Shown piece by piece: positions 1 through 5,336 of a stretch of 10,661 nt of DNA (positions within the stretch are counted from its first letter, which is position 1; each line of letters starts with the position of its first letter). The translations under genes were made by a program, and so were the position numbers. Source of the stretch: Acidobacteriota bacterium (GTDB lineage Bacteria > Acidobacteriota > Thermoanaerobaculia > Multivoradales > JAHEKO01); contig SBFI01000319.1 in assembly GCA_006227875.1 (NCBI GenBank), forward strand, positions 1 to 10,661, written 5' to 3'. The notes below the pieces were generated by a model. It was given only the letters and a program-made list of their open reading frames with translations, ran no database searches and was not told the origin of the DNA.

Positions 1-266
1 GCGTGCATCTGCCGCGCCCGTCGGTAGTAGCCCAGCCCCGACCACAGGGCCAGGACTTCGTCGGTCCCGGCGGACGCCAGATCGCCGACGGTAGGAAACC
101 GCCGCATGAACCGCTCGTAGTAAGGGACGACGGTCTCCACACCCGTCTGCTGGAGCATCACCTCCGAGACCCAGACACCATACGCGTCCCGGCTCCGCCG
201 CCACGGCAGGGCGCGCTGGTGCTCGAGAAACCACTCGGTGAGGGAACGAGACAGATCCGAGGACAT
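1..266 (-). CDS. mutY: A/G-specific adenine DNA glycosylase MutY, N-terminal fragment
   Basis: MutY removes adenine mispaired with 8-oxoguanine or guanine in base excision repair. The minus strand from 266 reads 88 residues and runs off the window edge. Visible family motifs are ALPWR (about residues 19-23), VWVSEVMLQQT (31-41) and SGLGYYRRAR near the edge, the first arm of the helix-hairpin-helix. Glu35 in SEVMLQQT matches the catalytic Glu37 of E. coli MutY. The catalytic Asp and the Fe-S cluster cysteines lie outside the window. I chose the ATG at 266-264 because it leaves about ten residues before the first conserved tryptophan, as in the family. An in-frame ATG at 302-300 would add 12 residues. 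Neither has a strong Shine-Dalgarno sequence. The gene diverges from sppA. Family identity is secure; the exact start is not. Confidence 0.9.
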   Translation of the reverse strand, partial: MSSDLSRSLTEWFLEHQRALPWRRSRDAYGVWVSEVMLQQTGVETVVPYYERFMRRFPTVGDLASAGTDEVLALWSGLGYYRRARQMH

Positions 267-366
267 CTGGAGAGAGCCGAGCCCACTGCGCCGGCCCGTC
301 ATTTTGGCTGGCCGGCCCCGCCTTCTGCCAATTGTGGCAGGGGGGTGATCCTACAGCACGCCCCGC

Positions 367-407
367 ACTTTCCCCCGCGACCGGGAGGTGAAGTCCCGGG
401 GGAAGGT
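367..407. repeat. Strong inverted repeat / stem-loop
   Basis: Positions 367-377 and 397-407 form an 11-bp stem (ten Watson-Crick pairs and one G-U if transcribed from the + strand) around a 19-base loop. The loop can form a further 3-bp stem, 379-381 with 393-395. On the minus strand ten of eleven positions pair. No T tract follows closely on either side, so it is not a simple intrinsic terminator. Confidence 0.6.
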
Positions 408-433
408 TCTGGTGGGGTGGGTTTTTGTGGCTT

Positions 434-456
434 AACCCCTGTGTTTTCTAGGGGTT
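434..456. repeat. Stem-loop in G/T-rich tract
   Basis: AACCCCT at 434-440 pairs perfectly with AGGGGTT at 450-456 around a 9-base loop. The right arm overlaps one of the G runs, so the hairpin would compete with any G-quadruplex on this strand. Confidence 0.5.
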
Positions 457-479
457 TGGGGTGAGACTTGGTGATGGGT

Positions 480-498
480 GCGGTCCCTTGCGGGCCGC
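480..498. repeat. GC-rich stem-loop
   Basis: GCGG (480-483) pairs with CCGC (495-498), and CCC (485-487) with GGG (492-494), around a TTGC loop with one bulged T at 484. It is the third hairpin within about 130 bases. Confidence 0.5.
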
Positions 499-540
499 CT
501 CAGGGTGGTGGGTCTCTTTGGTGTAGGAGAACCTTCCCCA

Positions 541-580
541 TCGACTTCTTTTACTGCTCATAATCTCTAAGCAAATTTCA
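541..580. promoter_or_regulatory. AT-rich island, probable promoter zone for sppA and/or mutY
   Basis: This 40-base stretch is clearly AT-richer than the rest of the intergenic region. On the + strand CATAAT at 559-564 resembles a -10 element, but no good -35 lies 16-18 bases upstream. On the minus strand TTGCTT followed 15 bases later by TAAAAG is a weak promoter-like pair. It marks a likely regulatory zone rather than a defined promoter. Confidence 0.25.
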
Positions 581-665
581 TGCCCGGTAGGGTCGGCCTG
601 GTCGATATTCGCCCACTGTGGGCCTTTCCCTGGACTCCACCGGCGACATCTGGAACAGTAACCCC

Positions 666-670
666 GGGAG
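666..670 (+). promoter_or_regulatory. Ribosome binding site of sppA
   Basis: GGGAG lies 7 bases before the ATG at 678 and decides that start over the longer in-frame alternative at 618. Confidence 0.7.
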
Positions 671-677
671 CCACCCG

Positions 678-2390
678 ATGAAAAAGCTATTGGTCGTCTT
701 TCTTGTCCTTGTCTTTCTGGCCCTGCTGGCGGCCGTCGCCGGCATCCTCCTCTCCAACCAGGCGCCCAGCCTGGGTGGACCCTCGGTGGTCACCCTCCGT
801 CTCACCGAACCGCTGCCCGATTATGCCCCGGCCCCCGATGTTCCTTTTCTGGGCATCGACCGTGATTACAGCCTCGCCTCGATCTACCGCGGGCTGGCCG
901 AGGCACGGGAGGACGATGCGGTCAAGGGCGTCTCCCTCTACATCCAGAATGCCCGCTTTGGCCTCGGCAAGGCCCAGGAGCTGCGCGATCTTCTCCTCTC
1001 CTTCAAGCAGCGGGAGAAGTTTGTGGATTGCTATCTGGAGACCGCCGGGGAGGGAACCAACGGCACCCTCTCCTACTATCTTGCCGCGGCCTGCGATCAT
1101 CTCTCCTTGGCGCCGGCGGGTCATCTCAACCTCCTGGGTCTCTATGCCGATAGCGCTTTTTTCCGCGGCACACTCGACAAGCTCAAGATAGAGCCCTTCT
1201 TCTCGCGCATCGGCCCCTACAAGAGCGCCGCCGAGGCCTACACCGAGTACGAGCACTCTGCGGCGGCCGAGGAGGCCCTGGGCGAGCTCCTGGACGACAT
1301 CTACGACCAAATCGTGTCCGCTATCGCCGACGGCCGGGGCCTGGAGCCCGCCGCGGTTCGTGAGCTCATCGATCGGGCGCCACTCACCGCCGAGGAAGCG
1401 CTCGCCGCCGGGCTGGTGGACGAGCTTGCCTATCCGGACGAGTTCGAGAGTCGCATCGACGAGCTGGCCGGTGGTCGCTCGCGGCTCACCGCGCTGAGCG
1501 ACTACGGCTCGGGCGCGCCTTTTGGCACCACGCGTCGGGTGGCCGTGGTCTTTGCGCAGGGCACGATCATCCGCGGCCGCGGCGGCATCGATCCCTGGAC
1601 ACAGCAACGCTACCTCGGCTCCGAGACCCTCCAGGAGCTGCTCCGCGAGCTCGCCGACCGACCCGAGATCGTCGCCGTCGTCCTGCGGATCGACAGCCCG
1701 GGTGGCTCCGCCCTGGCATCCGATCTCATGCTGCGAGAGATCGAGTCCCTTGCCGCGCACAAGCCGATAGTGGTCTCGATGTCCGACGTCGCCGCCTCCG
1801 GCGGCTACTACATCGCCGCCAAGGCGGCCCGCATCATCACCCAGCCGGCGACCCTCACCGGCTCCATCGGTGTTACCGGCGGTAAGTTGATGACCCGCCG
1901 TTTTCAGCAGGAGCTGCTCGGCATCTCTCACGACACCCTGCGGCGCGGCGCCAACGCCGACTTCTACTCTTCGCTCGAGGGCTTTACCCCGGTGCAGCTC
2001 GCCCGATTCGAAGAGCTGATGGACGATGTCTACACCACCTTTGTCGGGCACGTGGCCGACGGTCGCAGCATGACCCCGGACGAGGTGGATGCCGTGGCCG
2101 GCGGCCGCGTCTGGACCGGTCGTCGGGCCGTCGACCTGGGCCTCGCCGACGAGCTGGGAGGGCTGGACACGGCTCTCGAGGCGGCCCGACAAGCCGCGGG
2201 CGCGGATGATTTGTCGGCGCTGGCCATCGATTACTTTCCACGACCGCCAAGCCTCTGGGATTTACTCTATCGACGCTCCCGGCCGTTGCTCTCCGCGCGT
2301 CGGTTGGACCTCGAACAGCTTCTCGAGCCCCACACACCACAGCTCTTGGAGCTGCCACCCGCGCTCGTTCGGCTCACCCGACCGTTCTAG
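678..2390 (+). CDS. sppA: Signal peptide peptidase SppA, long (67K) type
   Basis: SppA is a membrane-anchored serine protease of the periplasmic side that degrades cleaved signal peptides. The 570-residue product opens with MKKLL and a hydrophobic segment (about residues 3-25) that serves as signal anchor. Two tandem ClpP-like domains follow, as in E. coli SppA (618 residues), so length and layout fit the long family. The catalytic pair is visible: Lys182 in IGPYKSAAEAYT and Ser374 in SDVAASGGYYIAA, 192 residues apart (E. coli Lys209 and Ser409). IDSPGGSA near residue 338 matches the conserved glycine motif. The ATG at 678 is chosen because GGGAG at 666-670 sits 7 bases upstream; an in-frame start at 618 lacks such a site and would precede the membrane segment with 20 polar residues. 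It is divergent from mutY and lies 239 bases before dnaA. Confidence 0.95.
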   Translation: MKKLLVVFLVLVFLALLAAVAGILLSNQAPSLGGPSVVTLRLTEPLPDYAPAPDVPFLGIDRDYSLASIYRGLAEAREDDAVKGVSLYIQNARFGLGKAQELRDLLLSFKQREKFVDCYLETAGEGTNGTLSYYLAAACDHLSLAPAGHLNLLGLYADSAFFRGTLDKLKIEPFFSRIGPYKSAAEAYTEYEHSAAAEEALGELLDDIYDQIVSAIADGRGLEPAAVRELIDRAPLTAEEALAAGLVDELAYPDEFESRIDELAGGRSRLTALSDYGSGAPFGTTRRVAVVFAQGTIIRGRGGIDPWTQQRYLGSETLQELLRELADRPEIVAVVLRIDSPGGSALASDLMLREIESLAAHKPIVVSMSDVAASGGYYIAAKAARIITQPATLTGSIGVTGGKLMTRRFQQELLGISHDTLRRGANADFYSSLEGFTPVQLARFEELMDDVYTTFVGHVADGRSMTPDEVDAVAGGRVWTGRRAVDLGLADELGGLDTALEAARQAAGADDLSALAIDYFPRPPSLWDLLYRRSRPLLSARRLDLEQLLEPHTPQLLELPPALVRLTRPF

Positions 2391-2401
2391 ATTCAGTCTT
2401 T

Positions 2402-2428
2402 GTCGGCGACGAGTCGGCGCTGACTTTT
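2402..2428 (+). terminator. Possible intrinsic terminator of sppA
   Basis: GTCGGCG (2402-2408) pairs with CGCTGAC (2418-2424), seven pairs including one G-U, around a 9-base loop. It is followed directly by TTTT (2425-2428), then GG. It begins 12 bases after the sppA stop. The T tract is short, so this is a moderate candidate. Confidence 0.45.
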
Positions 2429-2485
2429 GGTGCCCTTCCTGTTATCCTCGTCCGCAGGGATCGTCGGTCGGGACCCGCACACATT

Positions 2486-2500
2486 TGTCGTCGCACGACA
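2486..2500. promoter_or_regulatory. 15-bp palindrome just upstream of the dnaA -35, possible operator
   Basis: TGTCGT (2486-2491) and ACGACA (2495-2500) form a perfect 6-bp inverted repeat with a CGC centre. It ends three bases before the proposed -35 hexamer, a typical place for an operator. The binding protein is unknown. Confidence 0.4.
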
Positions 2501-2503
2501 GGG

Positions 2504-2530
2504 TTGACCCCTTGACGCGTGTGCTATGAT
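2504..2530 (+). promoter_or_regulatory. Probable sigma-70-type promoter of dnaA
   Basis: The -35 TTGACC (2504-2509, five of six to consensus) and the -10 TATGAT (2525-2530, five of six) are separated by 15 bases. The spacer is short, but TGC directly before the -10 makes it an extended -10 element, which can compensate. A second TTGACG at 2512-2517 is too close to act with this -10. Transcription would begin near 2537, about 90 bases before the dnaA start codon, so the leader carries the DnaA boxes. Confidence 0.55.
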
Positions 2531-2554
2531 CACGACCTTCGCTGTGTAGCTCGC

Positions 2555-2564
2555 GAAACGTTTC
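2555..2564. promoter_or_regulatory. 10-bp perfect palindrome in the dnaA leader
   Basis: GAAACGTTTC reads the same on both strands. It lies between the proposed start of transcription and the DnaA boxes, so it may be a regulatory site, but a palindrome this short could arise by chance. Confidence 0.3.
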
Positions 2565-2575
2565 AGCCCGGACGT

Positions 2576-2607
2576 TTATCAACAGATTTTCCACAGATTG
2601 TGGAAAT
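2576..2607. promoter_or_regulatory. DnaA-box cluster upstream of dnaA, including an inverted pair
   Basis: Three boxes are visible against TTWTNCACA: TTATCAACA at 2576-2584 (+, one mismatch to the classic TTATCCACA), TTTTCCACA at 2587-2595 (+, exact), and its partner on the minus strand at 2599-2607 (ATTTCCACA, one mismatch). The last two form a perfect 8-bp inverted repeat, TTTCCACA-GAT-TGTGGAAA, at 2588-2606. A position just before the dnaA gene fits autoregulation and/or one half of a bipartite origin. Confidence 0.75.
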
Positions 2608-2618
2608 TTTCTGTGGCT

Positions 2619-2622
2619 AGGA
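2619..2622 (+). promoter_or_regulatory. Ribosome binding site of dnaA
   Basis: AGGA lies 7 bases before the TTG at 2630. It supports that start, which gives a full DnaA domain I; the first in-frame ATG would remove about 20 residues of that domain. Confidence 0.6.
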
Positions 2623-2629
2623 TTCTGTC

Positions 2630-3862
2630 TTGACGACACCGATAGACCCTTCACTTTGGAACCGATTGCAGGATCGGCTGCGGCGCGAGATGGACCCGGA
2701 AGAGTTCTCCACCTGGTTCGGTCCGCTGCGTGTGCGCTCGGAGCGGCAGGACTGCCTCGAGCTGCTGGCACCCAACCAGCGTTTTCTCCGCACGCTGGAG
2801 GAGAGCTATCGCGCCACTGTCGATCGCGCCATCTCCGGCCTCGAGGGGCCGGAATTCCGGGTGCTCATCTCGGTACAGGAAGAATCCTCCCCGGCGGCGA
2901 CACCCACGGTCAGCCCCTTCAACCCCAGCTATCTCTTCGAGAGCTTTGTCGTCGGCAGCTCCAACCAGTTCGCGCACGCCGCGGCGCGGGCCGTGGCGGA
3001 GAATCCCTCTCGCAGCTACAACCCCCTGTTTCTCTACGGCGGGGTGGGGCTGGGCAAGACCCACCTGCTCCACGCCATCGGTCACAGCCTGGTCCACCGA
3101 CACCCTCACCTGAGGGTCATGTATCTGCCCGCCGAGCAGTTCGTCAACGAGTTGATCAGCTCGCTGCGCTTCAACCGCATGCCCGCCTTCCGCGAGCGCT
3201 ACCGCAACATCGACGTGCTGATGGTGGACGACATTCAGTTTCTCGCCAACAAGGAACGCACACAGGAAGAGTTCTTTCACACCTTCAACACCCTCTACAC
3301 GACGCAGAAGCAGATCATCCTCACCTCCGACTCCTCACCACGCAATATTCCCGCTCTCGAGGAGCGGTTGCGTAGCCGTTTCGAGTGGGGACTGATCGCC
3401 GACATCCACTCTCCCGATCTGGAGACCAAGGTTGCGATTCTCCGGCGCAAGGCCGATCAGGAGAAGACCGAGCTGCCCGATGACGTGGCTCTCTTTATCG
3501 CCCGCCAAGTCAAGTCGAACATCCGGGAGCTCGAAGGGATGCTCAACCGTGTCATCGCGTTCTCGTCGCTGACCGGTCGGCCGATGTCGCTCGAGCTCGC
3601 CAAAGAGACTCTCAAGGACGTTCTGCTGCCCGAACACCGCCGCGCCCTGGCGCCGGAGATCGTCAAGTTCGTTGCCCGTCACTACGGTCTCAAGGTGAGC
3701 GAGATCAAAAGCCGTAACAACTCCAAGCAGATCGCCTTTCCCCGCCAGGTGGCGATGTATCTCTGCAAACAGCTGACCGACCTTTCCTACCCGGATATCG
3801 GCAAGCTCTTCAACAACAAACACCACTCCACCGTCATGTACTCGGTGGAGAAGATAGAATAG
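2630..3862 (+). CDS. dnaA: Chromosomal replication initiator DnaA, 3'-truncated by frameshift
   Basis: DnaA is the AAA+ ATPase that binds DnaA boxes, melts oriC and loads the helicase. The 410-residue product starts at TTG. Domain I covers about residues 1-72, the domain II linker is very short, and the AAA+ domain III begins near residue 98 (NPSYLFESFVVG). Walker A is GGVGLGKT with Lys143, and Walker B is LMVDDIQF with Asp200-Asp201. Domain IV begins near 341, with Arg372 in FPRQVAMYL and the signature KHHSTV at 397-402. The family usually has RDHTTV there, so the base-contacting Asp is His398. The protein stops at ...SVEKIE although homologues continue about 20 residues. ATAGA is tandemly duplicated at 3854-3863, and removing one copy restores the reading frame into a fitting C-terminus. 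Identity is certain. Whether the truncation is real or a sequence error cannot be told from the sequence. Confidence 0.95.
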   Translation: MTTPIDPSLWNRLQDRLRREMDPEEFSTWFGPLRVRSERQDCLELLAPNQRFLRTLEESYRATVDRAISGLEGPEFRVLISVQEESSPAATPTVSPFNPSYLFESFVVGSSNQFAHAAARAVAENPSRSYNPLFLYGGVGLGKTHLLHAIGHSLVHRHPHLRVMYLPAEQFVNELISSLRFNRMPAFRERYRNIDVLMVDDIQFLANKERTQEEFFHTFNTLYTTQKQIILTSDSSPRNIPALEERLRSRFEWGLIADIHSPDLETKVAILRRKADQEKTELPDDVALFIARQVKSNIRELEGMLNRVIAFSSLTGRPMSLELAKETLKDVLLPEHRRALAPEIVKFVARHYGLKVSEIKSRNNSKQIAFPRQVAMYLCKQLTDLSYPDIGKLFNNKHHSTVMYSVEKIE

Positions 3863-3863
3863 A
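3854..3863 (+). repeat. 5-bp tandem duplication (ATAGA x2) that breaks dnaA
   Basis: ATAGA occurs at 3854-3858 and again at 3859-3863. The second copy creates the TAG stop at 3860-3862. With a single copy the reading is Lys-Ile-Glu-Thr-Leu and continues to 3930. Confidence 0.85.
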
Positions 3864-3864
3864 G

Positions 3865-3930
3865 ACGCTGCGCTCTTCAGACCCCGACCTCGATCGCACT
3901 CTGGAGACTCTGGGCCAGAACTTCTCTTGA
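3865..3930 (+). pseudogene. dnaA: Out-of-frame remnant of the DnaA C-terminus
   Basis: In the -1 frame relative to dnaA these bases encode 21 residues (TLRSSDPDLDR, then TLETLGQNFS) and a TGA at 3928-3930. Joined to VEKIE after removing one ATAGA copy, they match the usual end of DnaA domain IV (KI-x-x-L-x-x-D-x-x-L) without gaps and give a 431-residue protein. As the sequence stands they are not translated with dnaA. No slippery heptamer that would support programmed frameshifting is visible at the junction. Confidence 0.75.
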
Positions 3931-3971
3931 ACCCGACTCGATTCCGGTCCTGCTGGTTGCCATTCCCACGA

Positions 3972-4084
3972 CGTGGAAAACTGACCATCAACCCCAGGAA
4001 TTGGGTGTGGAAGCCCTGTGGAATAAAGCGCATGCTCGGTTTTTCCATACCCCTTCCACAACCCACACACAGGGCTTTTCCACA
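3972..4084. promoter_or_regulatory. DnaA-box array in oriC
   Basis: Boxes read against TTWTNCACA are: 3972-3980 (-, TTTTCCACG, one mismatch); 4006-4014 (-, GCTTCCACA, two); 4017-4025 (-, TATTCCACA, one); 4041-4049 (+, TTTTCCATA, one); 4052-4060 (+, CCTTCCACA, two); and 4076-4084 (+, TTTTCCACA, exact). The left three point one way and the right three the other, giving a roughly symmetric array. Box calls with two mismatches are weak alone and gain weight from the clustering. Confidence 0.7.
4011..4077. repeat. 10-bp perfect inverted repeat inside oriC
   Basis: AAGCCCTGTG (4011-4020) and CACAGGGCTT (4068-4077) are exact reverse complements. Allowing a 2-base gap the match extends outward to include the flanking TGTGG/CCACA, so the arms carry DnaA boxes in mirror orientation around a 47-base centre. 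Confidence 0.7.
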
Positions 4085-4152
4085 GTTGAAAGAGCACACT
4101 TTTGTTTTTTGCGGGATGCCGTTGCCGGAGATTTGCGACTTTTCCGCTGCCC

Positions 4153-4170
4153 TTACGACGACTACTATTA
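4153..4170 (+). promoter_or_regulatory. Possible DnaA-trio element
   Basis: Read in threes, these bases are TTA CGA CGA CTA CTA TTA. The DnaA-trio of basal unwinding systems is 3'-[G/A]A[T/A]-5', which appears on the opposite strand as [C/T]T[A/T]. CTA CTA TTA fit it in a row, TTA fits, and the two CGA units do not. A degenerate DnaA box (TTTTCCGCT, 4140-4148) and GC-rich bases lie just before it and AT-rich bases just after, the expected order. The last exact box is about 70 bases away, further than usual. Confidence 0.4.
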
Positions 4171-4195
4171 TGAGATATCCTCAATTCTTCTAGTC

Positions 4196-4201
4196 GGAGG
4201 A
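4196..4201 (+). promoter_or_regulatory. Ribosome binding site of dnaN
   Basis: GGAGGA lies 7 bases before the ATG at 4209, the strongest ribosome binding site in the window. Confidence 0.8.
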
Positions 4202-4208
4202 GACCCAT

Positions 4209-5297
4209 ATGGAAATTAGCGTTAAGCGCTCCGAATTCCTCAATGAGCTTGCACCCATGCAGGGCATCGTGGAGCGACGGACGACAATTCCAGTCCTCTC
4301 ACACATTCTTCTGCGGGGTGAAGACGACAAGGTCCATCTGGCCGCCACCGATCTCGATGTGTCGTTGACATCCTGGTGCGGCGCCGAGGTGAAGGGGAGT
4401 GGGGGTATTGCGGTCCAGGCAAGAAAGTTCCTCGAGATCATCCGTGCCGTGGTGGGTGACGAGGTCGAGCTCGTGCTCGAAGACGAGAAGAGGCTGAGCA
4501 TTGTTGCCGGCAAGTCTCGCTTCAAGATAAACGGACTGTCGCCGGAGGATTTTCCGACCCTGCCCGATGTCAAGGCCGAAGCGGCAACGGCCATACCGTT
4601 TTCTCTGATCAAGCGAATGATCGGCAAGGTGATCTTCGCCGTCTCGACCGAAGAGTCCAGGTTCCAGCTCAACGGGGCGCTGATGAAGCTCAAAGAGGGG
4701 GCGATGGAGCTGGTGGCAACCGACGGGCACAGGCTCGCCCTGGTAGAGAACGCGCTGGAGTCGGGCAAGGACGGCGACGGGGTACTGGTGCCGCGGAAGG
4801 CGCTCCAGGAGCTCCTCAGGTTCGAGGGTGATGGAGATGTGAGTTTTCGCCGCAGCGAGCACCACCTGTCGTTCGAGATCGGCCATCGAGAGTTGATCTG
4901 CCGCATCCTGGAAGGCACGTTCCCGGATTACGAGCGGGTCATCGCCAAGGACAACGACAAGAAGGCTATCTTCGATCGCAAGCATTTGGGTGAAGCCATC
5001 CAGCGGGTGGCGCTGCTGACCGGGGATCGCGCGCGGGCGGTGAGATTCCAGTTCGAGACGGGCCGCTTGACCATCTCGGCAGCCAATCCGGATCTGGGGG
5101 AGGCGGTCGAGGAGGTAACCTGCGAGTACGCCGGTCGCGAGATTCGTCTAGGGCTCAACCCGGACTATATGCATCAGTTTCTGGCGGCGGTGGAGACCGA
5201 GAAGGTCCACCTGGCGCTCAAAGATGAAAACACACAGTGCATCGGTTTGCCGGTAGACGGAGGGGACGAGCGGTACCTCTGCGTGATGCGCATCTGA
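4209..5297 (+). CDS. dnaN: DNA polymerase III beta subunit (sliding clamp)
   Basis: DnaN forms the ring-shaped dimer that tethers DNA polymerase III and recruits many repair proteins. The 362-residue product matches the family length (E. coli 366) and starts MEISVKRSEFL at an ATG with a strong ribosome binding site. ATDGHRLAL at residues 170-178 is the conserved segment lining the protein-binding pocket (E. coli Thr172, His175, Arg176, Leu177). The C-terminus ends VMRI where E. coli ends PMRL, again part of that pocket. Three clamp domains of about 120 residues each are implied by length. It lies directly downstream of the candidate origin and 39 bases before recF, probably co-transcribed with it. 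No anomaly seen. Confidence 0.98.
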   Translation: MEISVKRSEFLNELAPMQGIVERRTTIPVLSHILLRGEDDKVHLAATDLDVSLTSWCGAEVKGSGGIAVQARKFLEIIRAVVGDEVELVLEDEKRLSIVAGKSRFKINGLSPEDFPTLPDVKAEAATAIPFSLIKRMIGKVIFAVSTEESRFQLNGALMKLKEGAMELVATDGHRLALVENALESGKDGDGVLVPRKALQELLRFEGDGDVSFRRSEHHLSFEIGHRELICRILEGTFPDYERVIAKDNDKKAIFDRKHLGEAIQRVALLTGDRARAVRFQFETGRLTISAANPDLGEAVEEVTCEYAGREIRLGLNPDYMHQFLAAVETEKVHLALKDENTQCIGLPVDGGDERYLCVMRI

Positions 5298-5336
5298 CCG
5301 TCACCGGGCCAGCCCGCCCCAAGAAGCGAACAGCCG

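Larger units (their letters stand above)
267..677. other. Divergent mutY-sppA intergenic region with stem-loops
   Basis: About 410 bases separate the mutY and sppA starts, and I see no convincing gene in them. From roughly 403 to 520 the + strand is rich in G and T, with G runs at 414-417, 419-421, 451-454 and 458-461. Read on the minus strand, as a mutY leader would be, it is C-rich and G-poor. At least three good stem-loops lie between 321 and 498. An AT-rich island at about 541-580 stands out from the GC-rich surroundings and is the likeliest place for promoters of both genes. I found no SRP RNA, RNase P, TPP or cobalamin riboswitch signature by eye. A structured small RNA or a long mutY leader is possible but unproven. 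Confidence 0.6.
3931..4208. other. oriC: Candidate replication origin oriC (dnaA-dnaN intergenic)
   Basis: This 278-base gap holds a cluster of DnaA boxes in both orientations (3972-4084), then a GC-rich segment. A trinucleotide run resembling a DnaA-trio (4153-4170) and an AT-rich stretch up to the dnaN ribosome binding site follow. Order, position between dnaA and dnaN, and the change of G/C strand lean on either side all fit a chromosomal origin. The lean is C-rich on the + strand in sppA and dnaA and G-rich from dnaN onward. With the boxes upstream of dnaA it could form a bipartite origin like that of B. subtilis. No gene is credible here. Confidence 0.75.

Noticed and set aside
414..461. 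Intramolecular G-quadruplex
   Set aside because: The four G runs are split by a 29-base loop, and the 434-456 hairpin uses one of them, so folding is uncertain.
3..464. Open frame of 153 codons on the + strand
   Set aside because: It is antisense to mutY over 1-266, and the minus strand there matches MutY motifs; the rest is low-complexity and has no recognisable domain.
687..2192. 501-codon minus-strand open frame opposite sppA
   Set aside because: Same codon-bias effect; sppA shows its catalytic residues in the + frame.
3854..3868. Programmed ribosomal frameshift at the end of dnaA
   Set aside because: A -1 shift would reach the tail frame, but there is no slippery heptamer or clear downstream structure, and the shift would add two residues relative to the family. 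A 5-bp duplication explains it better.
3927..4193. 88-codon open frame between dnaA and dnaN
   Set aside because: It runs through the DnaA-box array, has no ribosome binding site and no recognisable domain.
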